From a virus, in IMG/VR virus record IMGVR_UViG_3300032268_000832, positions 186,001-250,000 of that record: a stretch of 64,000 nt of DNA; one strand, written 5' to 3'. The notes below the pieces were generated by a model. That model was not told where the DNA came from, searched no databases, and saw only the letters and a program-made list of their open reading frames with translations. Below, piece by piece: positions 41,328 through 50,393 of this stretch (the stretch's first letter is position 1; every line of letters starts with the position of its first letter). The position numbers and the translations under genes are program-made.

Positions 41328-41740
41328 GCGTTATTGATTAACCATGGTTCCACGTTAGGTATCTTTTCTAGGAATTTCAATTCCACTTCATAAGCTCTAG
41401 ATTCTTCTTCTAGTTCTGTTAACCCATAATTATCATGTAATGCTTTAAGATGAAAAGATTCATGTACGATTACAGCAGCTATATTATTTATTGAAACGCT
41501 ATTCATATCGTTTGTTGTTATGAGTACTGTATCACCATTTTGTGTTGTTGAGAATGTGCTAAGTATATAACTTATTTTTTTACAATGTTTTTTAACCATA
41601 TCATAAGCTTCGGTATCGTTGTTCTGAATGATTAGTAAAGCTTGTTCAACTTTAACTTTCCAACCAGTTCCAACATCGTCAATCTTTATTTGCCCATAAG
41701 ATGTGATAGACAAAAGTAATATAAATAATATTTTTTTCAT
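41309..41740 (-). CDS. Secreted protein with HExxH motif
   Basis: 143 residues, signal peptide MKKILFILLLSITSYGQ. IVHESFHLKALHDNYG carries a zinc-peptidase HExxH signature near residue 95. Possibly a small secreted metallopeptidase. Last gene of the minus-strand envelope operon. Confidence 0.7.
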   Translation of the reverse strand: MKKILFILLLSITSYGQIKIDDVGTGWKVKVEQALLIIQNNDTEAYDMVKKHCKKISYILSTFSTTQNGDTVLITTNDMNSVSINNIAAVIVHESFHLKALHDNYGLTELEEESRAYEVELKFLEKIPNVEPWLINNAKNKKG

Positions 41741-43383
41741 TAGTTGGCGTATCCTGTATTAACAATATAATAATTTGAACTTCCACCAGACACTGGGGAA
41801 TTTATAACAATAGATTGAACACCAGAATAGGTGGTTTTTAAATTACTATTTGATGAGTTTATTATAGAAAATTGGGTCGGTGTGAATATCCTAGTGTTAA
41901 CCAAAGTTGGTTTCCACGAAGTAAATTTACCTATTTTTTTAGCGTAAATATAATAAACGTCTGAAATGTTTATTTTAGAATCATCATTAACATCAAATTT
42001 ATAATAATCCCAAGCATTTATATTTCTACTTAAAACCTTAGAGTTTGCTGAAATAGCGTCAAAAGTTGTTATAGCGTTAGGTGTTGGTGCATCAATTTGA
42101 ATATACCATTCTATTGATGGGTTAGTAGTTTCTGTGATAGTATATTTTCCATTAGAATCTGTGTATATTGTTTTATATAACTCCCATGAACCTGTGCTAA
42201 ATATATAATCAAATTCCAAGACATAATTTAAAGAATTGTTATTATTTAAATCATTCCAACGACCACTACCAACAAACTGAATATAATCTTCACCACCAGA
42301 ATTGTTAGGTTCACCACCATTCCAATTAGAATAAGGATAAACACCAAATCTCCATGCTGTTGACATGTAATTACGATTCATCTCATCAGCTGTAAGAGCG
42401 TTAGAATATACTTGAAAACTACCTAATCTAAAATTACCATAAGCGCCAGAACCCATGTTTGTAAAATCGGTTAACCCAATACCATAATATAAACCATTTC
42501 CGTAATAATATGGTGCTTGTCTAGCTGTATTTATAGTAGCAAAAGCAACACCATCTTTATAACCAGTAAGTGTTGTTCCATCGTAAGTAAAACCAACTAA
42601 ATGCCAAGCGTTTAATGTTATACTAGTAGAAACTTGTACCATTCCACCGTTCCAAAGCCCACATCTAAGTGTGTTACCACCAGTTATTTCTATTTGTGCG
42701 TCGTGCCAACCAGATGATGGGCTACCAGCACCTAATTCAGTTACAACAACACCATTTCCAGTTGGATAAATCCACGCTAATAATGAAACTTTAGTTGATG
42801 TAAATTTTGAGGCTAAATTACCCGTAATACCATATTGGTTAATACCGTTGAATGTTAAGTATTTACCACCACTATTAGTATATGTAGGGTTGTTTGTTAA
42901 TGTAGTGTTAATACTAGATTTAATATCTGTTAGTATATTTCCTGATGTGTAGGACGCTACATCATAATCAGCTTGTTGGTTTGTGGTGACATAATTTTCT
43001 GTCCATCTCCACCCAGCATTTGGTTCCCCATAAAAATTACCTGTTTTGTCTTGATAATATCCTATCCATCCACTAGGCCATGTGTTAAAAACAAAGGTAT
43101 TTTCAGCAGCGTTAGAAATTGTCACTAAATGACCATTCATAGCTACACAGTTAGCTTGGGCTGTAGTCCAATTAGCGGTGGTTGTTGAACGATAATATGA
43201 ATGACCGTTATAATTTGTTTGTGAAGTAAATCCAGCTAAATTTGACGTTGTTCTTTTAAAAAGTTTTATAGGTATATTAGGAATACCTACACTATTTGAG
43301 TTGTAGATATAACCAGAATAATTAAATTGACCAAATAATTGGTTAGTCAATAATAATATGAATACCACTAACTTTTTCATCAT
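41740..43383 (-). CDS. Secreted C-type lectin with inserted LamG domain
   Basis: 547 residues with a signal peptide. A C-type lectin domain starts near 60 (HSYYRSTTTANWTTAQANCV, GWIGYYQD, GWRWTEN) and is completed only near 355-395 (NWNGGEPNNSGGEDYIQFVG, WNDLNNN). The intervening ~210 residues form a LamG/concanavalin-like domain (LTFNGINQYG, SLLAWIYPTG, WHLVGFTYDG). The C-terminus has a dockerin-like FDVNDDSKINISDVYYIY. Probably binds surface sugars. Overlaps the upstream gene's stop. Confidence 0.75.
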   Translation of the reverse strand: MMKKLVVFILLLTNQLFGQFNYSGYIYNSNSVGIPNIPIKLFKRTTSNLAGFTSQTNYNGHSYYRSTTTANWTTAQANCVAMNGHLVTISNAAENTFVFNTWPSGWIGYYQDKTGNFYGEPNAGWRWTENYVTTNQQADYDVASYTSGNILTDIKSSINTTLTNNPTYTNSGGKYLTFNGINQYGITGNLASKFTSTKVSLLAWIYPTGNGVVVTELGAGSPSSGWHDAQIEITGGNTLRCGLWNGGMVQVSTSITLNAWHLVGFTYDGTTLTGYKDGVAFATINTARQAPYYYGNGLYYGIGLTDFTNMGSGAYGNFRLGSFQVYSNALTADEMNRNYMSTAWRFGVYPYSNWNGGEPNNSGGEDYIQFVGSGRWNDLNNNNSLNYVLEFDYIFSTGSWELYKTIYTDSNGKYTITETTNPSIEWYIQIDAPTPNAITTFDAISANSKVLSRNINAWDYYKFDVNDDSKINISDVYYIYAKKIGKFTSWKPTLVNTRIFTPTQFSIINSSNSNLKTTYSGVQSIVINSPVSGGSSNYYIVNTGYAN

Positions 43384-43829
43384 ATTTTAGAAATAGCGTC
43401 TTGTAAGGCTTTTTTTAACGCACCAGAAAAAGCTGATTTTTCGAAAGGTAGGGTTTCATCTTGTAATTCAATAAATGTTGAACTAACATCAGTATTTGTA
43501 TCACCTTCACCTTCATATTCATCACCATCTATTTTTACTATTAATTTAACTGTTGTTTTTTTTCTTTTTTTCTCAAAAGGACCTAAAGACACACTATTGG
43601 TTGGTGCTTCAATACTTTCAATTAAAACACTAACAGGTTTCCCATCTTGACAAATAGAATAACTATTAGAAAGAATTTCTTCGGTAATTTGTTTTACACC
43701 TAGCAAAAATCTATTAGGGTTCACTCCTTCAATTTCACCTTCGTTTTTAACATCTTTAACTGAATAACATTCTTGAGAATATCCTCTTAAAGAAATAAAT
43801 ATTGTTAATATAATTAAAATTTTTTTCAT
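43380..43829 (-). CDS. Secreted hypothetical protein, 149 aa
   Basis: 149 residues, signal peptide MKKILIILTIFISLRGYSQ, beta-rich mature part. Ends at a double TGA overlapping the lectin start (ATGATG); if UGA were read it would gain four residues and stop at TAG. C-terminus resembles that of the CsgG-like protein at 45592 (ALKKALQDAISKI). Confidence 0.65.
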   Translation of the reverse strand: MKKILIILTIFISLRGYSQECYSVKDVKNEGEIEGVNPNRFLLGVKQITEEILSNSYSICQDGKPVSVLIESIEAPTNSVSLGPFEKKRKKTTVKLIVKIDGDEYEGEGDTNTDVSSTFIELQDETLPFEKSAFSGALKKALQDAISKI

Positions 43830-43834
43830 ATGTA

Positions 43835-45232
43835 TTATAATATTGCTTTTGCTCCTGTTAAAATTTGGTAAGATAACGGTTTATCATTTATTTGTTGAAC
43901 ACCGCTTATACTTATATTTAACTTGAATTTTTTTGTTATTTTATAATCAGCTGATACAAAAGGTATTGCTAACAATCCTGAATTATACCACATACCTTGA
44001 TAATAGTAAACATATGGTGAATAAACAGCAACAAACATAGTTGTTAATTTTATTTTTTTATTTAATTTAAAATCACTATAAACACCACCTAACATTGAAA
44101 TACTTTTAAATCTAGATTCACCTAAATTCCCAGTTGTTAAATTAACACCAATTGTTGATGTTACTTTACGATACTTATATGATTCCATAAAAGAAATAGT
44201 GTTGAAAAAGTCTTTATCAAAATTCAACATAGTTGAATTAGCCAGTATACTGGTAAATTTCTTATGTCTATATGAAACAAACAAAGTTATGTTTGAATTA
44301 TTAATATAACTCGTAAAATTAACTAACACACCTTTAGCGAATGTGTTTTTAGTGTTTGATGAAACAATACTAGCGTTTAATTTAAACTGACTAGGGTCGG
44401 CCCCATCTGCACTACCTATAACAACGACATCACCATTCATCATTAGATTACCTTTTTTCGCTCCAGCTACTTTACTTTTTGTCGTAGATGAAGATTGAGA
44501 AGAAGATACTAACGCGTTATTAGCTTGTTCTTTATTTTTTTCTGAAGTTTCTGATTTTTCAGTATTGTCTAACCTTACAGAATTAACACCTCCTGTAATA
44601 TTACTTATGGGTGTTTGACTTTCTTGTGTTCCTGTTGTAGTTGTGCTAGTCTGAGTTGGATTAGTAGTTCCTTCATTTCCACTATTTGTTCCAGTTCCAT
44701 TATTAGAGGTATTATTTCCGTTGGTAACTGGTGTTTTTTTATCTCCGTTACTATTTCCTGTATTTCCGATAGAATTGGTCCCATTTTTATTATCTTTTTT
44801 TTCTTCATTGTTATTTGCTGAAACCTTCTCGTCAGCTTCAACAATCCCTGAAATTGTTGAACCACCACTTATGGCTTCCATGTCACTTAAAATAGACAAA
44901 ACACTGGTCACCACAGCTATATTGTTTTGCGCAATTAAAACATTCATAGTGGTATCTAAGGTTAAACCAACACCACTACATGGACCTGCTGGGTTTTGAG
45001 AATTTACAGTATTAATCCAATCTTGAAAAACACCCGATTGTAATTCAGCATCAGTAAATGAACGTACTTGGCCGTTATAAGTTACTGGTACCGAACCAGA
45101 AGATGTATCAATATAGATTTGTTTAGTTTTAGAGGTGCAAGGGTCGGTATAAGAATACATAAACCCTTGCGCCACAGCTAAAACCGATGTGAATAATAAT
45201 AAAATTGTATATATAAATTTATTAACATTCAT
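43835..45232 (-). CDS. Secreted protein with low-complexity linker and beta-barrel
   Basis: 465 residues. Signal peptide, a ~115-residue N-terminal part, then about 120 residues rich in Asn, Gly, Thr and Ser, then a C-terminal ~200 residues with the alternating pattern of an outer-membrane barrel. No named family. Likely an outer-membrane component of the operon. Confidence 0.65.
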   Translation of the reverse strand: MNVNKFIYTILLLFTSVLAVAQGFMYSYTDPCTSKTKQIYIDTSSGSVPVTYNGQVRSFTDAELQSGVFQDWINTVNSQNPAGPCSGVGLTLDTTMNVLIAQNNIAVVTSVLSILSDMEAISGGSTISGIVEADEKVSANNNEEKKDNKNGTNSIGNTGNSNGDKKTPVTNGNNTSNNGTGTNSGNEGTTNPTQTSTTTTGTQESQTPISNITGGVNSVRLDNTEKSETSEKNKEQANNALVSSSQSSSTTKSKVAGAKKGNLMMNGDVVVIGSADGADPSQFKLNASIVSSNTKNTFAKGVLVNFTSYINNSNITLFVSYRHKKFTSILANSTMLNFDKDFFNTISFMESYKYRKVTSTIGVNLTTGNLGESRFKSISMLGGVYSDFKLNKKIKLTTMFVAVYSPYVYYYQGMWYNSGLLAIPFVSADYKITKKFKLNISISGVQQINDKPLSYQILTGAKAIL

Positions 45233-45237
45233 TTTAA

Positions 45238-45588
45238 TTAATTTTCAGTTGTACTTGACATAGAAATTCCGTCTTCTTCATCAACTTTTTGGATAAGCAT
45301 TTTATCTCTATCTTCTGAGTTAAACCAATAGTCAACAACTTTGTTTAAGTTACCAACAAAAGCACCTAATAAGATAAGTAACATTTCTTTCCAATCTTCA
45401 TTAATAGTAGCGCCAAAAAAAACACCAGCGTTAATCCCTAATATAATCATTGTAAATAAACCTAACACAATTGCTGTAATTTTCCAACGATTATTTTGCA
45501 TTTCAACAAGCATATAATAGAATCTATTTTTTTCATCTATTTTTTTTGGTATTTCTTTACCTGTTATCATTTGTTTTAATTTGTTCAT
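45238..45588 (-). CDS. Two-helix membrane protein, possible holin
   Basis: 116 residues with two membrane segments (ITAIVLGLFTMIILGINAGVF and EMLLILLGAFVG) and a charged C-terminus, the shape of a class II holin. Assignment by topology only. Confidence 0.5.
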   Translation of the reverse strand: MNKLKQMITGKEIPKKIDEKNRFYYMLVEMQNNRWKITAIVLGLFTMIILGINAGVFFGATINEDWKEMLLILLGAFVGNLNKVVDYWFNSEDRDKMLIQKVDEEDGISMSSTTEN

Positions 45589-45591
45589 TTT

Positions 45592-46296
45592 TTAATTTTT
45601 AAATATTCCATTTTTTATTAATTTTGAAATTACCCTAGAAGCAGCTGTTTCTAAGGCTTTTTTTGTTGATATACCGATTGTTGATTGATTAAATTTAATT
45701 TCATCCACACCATCTAATAACGAAGATGTTTTTACAGTTGAAGCTTCACCTAATCCACTACCAGTATAAATTTCACCAGTTTCAGCATCTACAAATCTAA
45801 CTTGTAATCCTAATCTAGTTGTTTGTGTTGTTTTAGAACCATCTGTTAGTTTAACCTCTTCATCTTCTGATACACTGAAGTCATATACTTCAATATAAAC
45901 AAAGAATTTTGCTAAAATGACATTACCCTTCACTTCTATTTTATTTGATGAAATACCCTTATCTGAAGCTTTATCTTGAGCTATCATTTTTTGTTTTATT
46001 TCATTTTTATCTTCAGTAAATTTGAATCTGTCTGTTGTTTCTAAGAACTCTAAAACAATATTTGCAACCCCAAGTCCAACACGTTTGTCTTTTAACTCTG
46101 GGTACATTTCATATAATTCCTCGTTGATACCTATTTTAAGTACTTGAACTGGAATAGCCTCACCTTCATAGCCACTAACTACATCAAGTGATTGTTTCTT
46201 TTCAAAATCAGCCTTATAATCCTCGGTCTTTACAGTGCCAATTTGACCGTAAAGACCGAAAGATGATAATAATAAGGTTAAAAGCAATTTTTTCAT
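45592..46296 (-). CDS. CsgG-like secretion lipoprotein family protein
   Basis: 234 residues with signal peptide MKKLLLTLLLSSFGLYGQ. GLGVANIVLEFLETTDRFKFTEDKNE, VILAKFFVYIEVYDF and LGLQVRFVDAETGEIYTGSG follow the CsgG fold, the outer-membrane export channel of curli systems. No lipobox Cys is obvious after the signal peptide. Might form an export pore for the operon's other products. Confidence 0.65.
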   Translation of the reverse strand: MKKLLLTLLLSSFGLYGQIGTVKTEDYKADFEKKQSLDVVSGYEGEAIPVQVLKIGINEELYEMYPELKDKRVGLGVANIVLEFLETTDRFKFTEDKNEIKQKMIAQDKASDKGISSNKIEVKGNVILAKFFVYIEVYDFSVSEDEEVKLTDGSKTTQTTRLGLQVRFVDAETGEIYTGSGLGEASTVKTSSLLDGVDEIKFNQSTIGISTKKALETAASRVISKLIKNGIFKN

Positions 46297-46297
46297 A

Positions 46298-46612
46298 TTA
46301 CCAAGGGTCCTCTTCTGTTTTTTTAGGAGCGGGTGCTGGAGCTGCTACTGGCGCAGCAACTGAAGTTTTTTGGTTATTAGTATTATTACTTTGTTGTTTT
46401 TGTTGGTTGGTATTGTTATTAGATAAATTGATAACAACAGGAGCAGCTGCTGGAGCTGCTTGTTCTGTTTTTGTTTCTTCTTTATCTTCACCTTCACCAC
46501 CAAATAAATGAGTAGACACCCAAATACCTGCACCACCAATTACAGTGGTTAATGTTCCTAGGATAGTTTTTTTAAGACCTGACCATCCTTCTTCTGTTTT
46601 GTTTTCTTCCAT
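46298..46612 (-). CDS. Small membrane protein with Ala/Pro/Asn-rich tail
   Basis: 104 residues: one hydrophobic segment (TILGTLTTVIGGAGIWVSTHLF), then a Glu/Lys part and a low-complexity tail of Ala, Pro, Asn and Gln. No family recognised. Confidence 0.6.
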   Translation of the reverse strand: MEENKTEEGWSGLKKTILGTLTTVIGGAGIWVSTHLFGGEGEDKEETKTEQAAPAAAPVVINLSNNNTNQQKQQSNNTNNQKTSVAAPVAAPAPAPKKTEEDPW

Positions 46613-46618
46613 TTTTTT

Positions 46619-48511
46619 TTAATATTTAGCAATTTTATCAGTTTCAATTTTACTTATAGTATTTAATTTAGCAATATATAACCCACTAGCTAAAGAAGAT
46701 AAGTTAGTAGAATAAACATATTGACCCTTAGCCATATATTTGTTTATTATAGTAAATACTTTTCTTCCCGCTACATCGAACAAACATAGTTCAGTTTCAC
46801 CGCTTTTATCTACTTTAAAATTTACAAATACATCACCATTTGTTGGGTTAGGATAAACAATCATATCACCAGTGATAAATGTTTGATTACCAATTTTATT
46901 GATTTCAACAACACCATTGGTAGGTACAATATTCATATCTGAAGAAGTTTCGTTTCCTACAAATTTTCTAGATGTGTATAATGGACTAGAGTTCCATTCG
47001 CTTTGTGGTGATTTAGCTGTAAAATATAATGTGAAAAGAGTTTCCCCGTCTTCAACAAAGTTATTATTACTAGCATCATAACCACCCCACTCAATAACAT
47101 CATCATGAGGGTTAACAAAACTTAACCATGACATTGCTTTTTGTGAGTTTCTTACTTCATTAAATTCTAATAAATTAGAATCATAATATAAAGCTAATTG
47201 TAGAGAACCTAATTTATTATTACCAGTAAGTGTTTTAACAGGTATTTCAACCATATTACCTTCACTCACAGTTAAACTAGGTAAATTAATTTCAACTGTT
47301 GGTAAAGGTCTATCATACTCAACTTTTTCATCAATAACATAACTAGAAGCATTAGCTGGGTTATTAATTTCAATAGGTGTTAAACGAGCCATATGATAAC
47401 CAGTTCTATTTGCGTCACCAGTAACCATAACATAATATGTTATACTAGTTTCACCAAAAGGTATTTCATATGTAAAGTCAGTAACACCAGCAATACTTGA
47501 AGTCATGTTTGTGTTAGGTGAACCCATAACAGTAGTGTATTCACTAGATGTAAAGAATTTAATATTGTTTACACCATTTGGCCATACGCTAAATCTACCA
47601 GAGATTTTACCAAAAACACCATAAGCATCAGATATTGTAATGTTATTGTTACCATTTACGTCAGCAGCGTAAAAATCAAAATCACTTGGTTGTCCAGTAC
47701 CTAACACCCATTGATTAATTTGCTGTGCATCCGCAACTGAAATAACGTTACCAACATCCATAGTACCACCGTTTACAACTAATCTTATATCATAAAACGT
47801 AGCGTCAATTTGCTCATTAATAGCATAAGAACCGTTTAAATCAGTAAGATAATTGTTAACTAAAGTCCATGGACCGCCAGTTTTAAGTTTTTTCTCTAAT
47901 GAGAATGGTAAATTTTTAGCTGGAGTATCGTTTACGTTCACAAAATTTGCTGTGTAAGTAAAAGTTTGTCTTAAGAAGTTACCACCATAATTGTGAAGTG
48001 ATAACACTAAGTCATTACCAGCTTGGTCAGCACCCATTTGAGGAAAAGTTTGAACACCAGTCCATGTTAAGTTTCCAATAGACGGCAAAGAATCAAAAGT
48101 TCCAGCAGCAACATGGGTAAAAGCAATATTAAACAAATTACCGATTGGTAATGTGTATGTACTATCACTACCTGTGTATACTACAGTTATAGTTACGTAA
48201 CCATTAGCATTGTTATCAACAAATTGTAAATCTAAATTGGTTGTAGAACCAATTAAAGATACAGCTGCTGATGAAAATGCTGTTTTATCATAAAACACTC
48301 TAAATTGAAGACCTGTAACTAACGAAGTAGTTGTATTAGCATAGGTTAATTTAGTGTTAGTAACACCTTGTACACTAGTACCAACGGTATAGTTCGTGTC
48401 AATTAAAACCCAAACACCGTTAGACGGTGCAACAGGTTCTTGTGCGAAAGTTGGTGTTATGAAACTAAATAATAGTAACGCAACACTAACTAATTTTTTA
48501 ATGTTTTTCAT
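46619..48511 (-). CDS. Type IX secretion substrate with cohesin/dockerin-like domains
   Basis: 630 residues. Signal peptide (MKNIKKLVSVALLLFSFITP), a cohesin-like beta domain in the first ~170 residues, dockerin-like calcium loops (DVNGNNNITISDAYGVFGKI) near 290, a second cohesin-like domain near 400-530 (VSEGNMVEIPVKT), and a C-terminal type IX sorting tail: IVYPNPTNGDVFVNFKV, LFDVAGRKVF and ASGLYIAKL. In Bacteroidetes such tails send proteins through the T9SS to the cell surface. A phage gene exploiting host T9SS is unusual. Confidence 0.82.
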   Translation of the reverse strand: MKNIKKLVSVALLLFSFITPTFAQEPVAPSNGVWVLIDTNYTVGTSVQGVTNTKLTYANTTTSLVTGLQFRVFYDKTAFSSAAVSLIGSTTNLDLQFVDNNANGYVTITVVYTGSDSTYTLPIGNLFNIAFTHVAAGTFDSLPSIGNLTWTGVQTFPQMGADQAGNDLVLSLHNYGGNFLRQTFTYTANFVNVNDTPAKNLPFSLEKKLKTGGPWTLVNNYLTDLNGSYAINEQIDATFYDIRLVVNGGTMDVGNVISVADAQQINQWVLGTGQPSDFDFYAADVNGNNNITISDAYGVFGKISGRFSVWPNGVNNIKFFTSSEYTTVMGSPNTNMTSSIAGVTDFTYEIPFGETSITYYVMVTGDANRTGYHMARLTPIEINNPANASSYVIDEKVEYDRPLPTVEINLPSLTVSEGNMVEIPVKTLTGNNKLGSLQLALYYDSNLLEFNEVRNSQKAMSWLSFVNPHDDVIEWGGYDASNNNFVEDGETLFTLYFTAKSPQSEWNSSPLYTSRKFVGNETSSDMNIVPTNGVVEINKIGNQTFITGDMIVYPNPTNGDVFVNFKVDKSGETELCLFDVAGRKVFTIINKYMAKGQYVYSTNLSSLASGLYIAKLNTISKIETDKIAKY

Positions 48512-48520
48512 TTTTCCGTT

Positions 48521-48769
48521 TTAAGCTTCGTTTGAGTTGTCTTTGTTAGATTTACCAAAAACTTTGTCAACCGATGCTAAACCTAGACATCCGAATGATA
48601 ACATTGCGACAGCATTAACTAATGTGTCAGAAGGTTTGATATCACCATGTGAATAACTATTTACGAACATTGTTGCACATAAAGTTAATCCAGCGATGAT
48701 TCCAACAAACCTTTTTGATGAGAAATTTCCTGTCTCATCTTGGAAAATTTGTGTAAAGAATTTTTTCAT
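48521..48769 (-). CDS. Holin-like membrane protein, 82 aa
   Basis: 82 residues from the internal ATG at 48769 (MKKFFTQIFQDETGNFSSKR). Two hydrophobic segments and a DETGNFSSKRFVG start resembling holin-like proteins of Bacteroidetes phages and prophages. First gene of the minus-strand operon. Confidence 0.6.
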   Translation of the reverse strand: MKKFFTQIFQDETGNFSSKRFVGIIAGLTLCATMFVNSYSHGDIKPSDTLVNAVAMLSFGCLGLASVDKVFGKSNKDNSNEA

Positions 48770-48826
48770 TTTTTTTAATTTTATTCTTTTGTTATTTTTT
48801 TGATGAAACATTTGCTTTCGCTTAAA

Positions 48827-48835
48827 TATAAATAT
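48827..48835 (-). promoter_or_regulatory. ATATTTATA element of the envelope operon
   Basis: Second-class element on the minus strand 58 bases before the holin-like start; likely promoter of the whole 48769-41309 operon. Confidence 0.5.
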
Positions 48836-48878
48836 TGAAAAAAAGTTTAAAAAAAATCTTTATTTAAAAAAAAAGTAG

Positions 48879-48886
48879 TATCTTTG
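48879..48886 (+). promoter_or_regulatory. Host-type -7 element TATCTTTG
   Basis: AGTAGTATCTTTGC, 19 bases before ATG 48906. Confidence 0.6.
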
Positions 48887-48905
48887 CATAAAATTATTTA
48901 ATGCG

Positions 48906-49167
48906 ATGAAATTGATTTTTAAATATAATTGGTGTGTACCCTACGAAGCTAGTGGTACTGAAATTTTTATAATAGAATGTGATAGTAAAATTAAATTACA
49001 AGTTTACGTTTTAGATAAAATAAAAGAAGTTAGGCAAAAAAAAAAATAACTACCTAACATTATTTAATTTTGAATTTTATAATTTAGATGAATTAGAGTA
49101 CCAAATAGAATATAACGTATACACCTTAGATGAATGGTGTGAAAAAGAAATAATAAAAATAGAATAA
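48906..49167 (+). pseudogene. Small gene split by a frameshift in an A-run
   Basis: ATG 48906 opens a 47-codon frame (MKLIFKYNWCVPYEASGTE) that stops right after an 11-A run at 49036-49046. A second frame begins in the same run (NNYLTLFNFEFYNLDELEYQ) and reaches TAA 49165, directly before the next gene. Together they make a plausible ~87-residue protein. Either a sequencing or assembly slip, a true mutation, or slippage at the A-run. Confidence 0.6.
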
Positions 49168-49168
49168 A

Positions 49169-50392
49169 ATGAGCAAACAACTAACACACGAGTTTCTAGT
49201 AGAAAATGGGTTAATACTTTTTGAAACCATAATTGGTTCTCAAGCATATGGTACCCAAACACCTACTAGTGATGTAGACAAAAAATTCGTATACATATTA
49301 CCTATGGATTATATCTTGGGTACTGGATATGTTGAACAAATAAATGTAAATAAAGACTACACAGGTTGGGAACTTAGACGTTTCCTAGAATTAATGGAAA
49401 CAAACAACCCAACGGTTCTAGAACTTTTAAACAGCCCAGGAGACTGTATAATCAGCAAACACCCTTTGTTTGACCTAATCCTTGCACATAAGGAGGATTT
49501 CATAACAAAACTATGTAAAAATAGCTTTGGTGGATACGCTAGACAACAAATTGTTAAAGCTAAAGGTCTTAACAAGAAACAAAACTGGGAAAAAGACAAA
49601 GTAACTAGAAAAGACTTGTTAGATTTCTGTTATGTTATTCAAGGTGATAAATCAATCCCATGGAGAGCGTGGAATGCTAACAAATATGATGAAAAATTTG
49701 TTGGTGCTGTGAATATCCCAAATGCGAGAGATACCTACGCTTTATTTTATGACAGCGTTGCTGAAATGCTTCATTCTGAAAATACTGATGAAGAACTTAG
49801 AGAGACTTATAAAGAAGCACTGAGAAAAGCTGGTAAATCAATGGGTATGGGTTATAAAGGACTTATCAATACTGGTCATGAAGATGAAGATGGTAAGATT
49901 AACTACGGTATCTCAAATCAATTACGTCTTTCTAGCGTACCTAAAGGTGAGAAAGTTATTGCAACAATAGTGTATAACAAAGATGGTTATTCAGAACATT
50001 GTAAAGACTATAAAGAGTATCAAGAATGGCTTGAAAACCGTAACGAAGCTCGTTATGTTGAAACACAAGAACATGGGCAAAGAATTGATGGTAAGAATAT
50101 GATGCACTGTATGCGTCTTATCAGAATGGCAACAGAAATTGGTCAAGGTAAAGGGATTCAAGTAAGAAGAGAAGATAGAGAATATCTATTATCAATTCGT
50201 AGAGGTGAACTAGACTTAGATAAATTAATCGAAGAAGCGGATAATGCAATTAAAAATATGGATGAAGTTTTTGATAATTCCACTCTACCTGACAGAGTCC
50301 CTAAGGGTTTGGTAAATGCTCTTTTAGTTACTATCAGAAGAGAATTTTATGATTTGCCAATATCGGCAACAACACTTGAAAAAAGACTTTAA
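49169..50392 (+). CDS. DNA polymerase beta-superfamily nucleotidyltransferase
   Basis: 407 residues. ETIIGSQAYGTQTPTSDVDKK near residue 20 is the GS...SDxD active-site pattern of stand-alone nucleotidyltransferases (COG3541-like). Long helical C-terminal region. Target unknown; related proteins modify nucleic acids or proteins. Confidence 0.75.
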   Translation: MSKQLTHEFLVENGLILFETIIGSQAYGTQTPTSDVDKKFVYILPMDYILGTGYVEQINVNKDYTGWELRRFLELMETNNPTVLELLNSPGDCIISKHPLFDLILAHKEDFITKLCKNSFGGYARQQIVKAKGLNKKQNWEKDKVTRKDLLDFCYVIQGDKSIPWRAWNANKYDEKFVGAVNIPNARDTYALFYDSVAEMLHSENTDEELRETYKEALRKAGKSMGMGYKGLINTGHEDEDGKINYGISNQLRLSSVPKGEKVIATIVYNKDGYSEHCKDYKEYQEWLENRNEARYVETQEHGQRIDGKNMMHCMRLIRMATEIGQGKGIQVRREDREYLLSIRRGELDLDKLIEEADNAIKNMDEVFDNSTLPDRVPKGLVNALLVTIRREFYDLPISATTLEKRL

Positions 50393-50393
50393 G

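Noticed and set aside
41740-48511. Bacterial chromosome origin based on the secreted proteins
   Set aside because: The flanking genes (ligases, tagged proteins, homing endonucleases, tRNA arrays) and the shared ATATTTATA element fit a phage genome better; no housekeeping genes are present.
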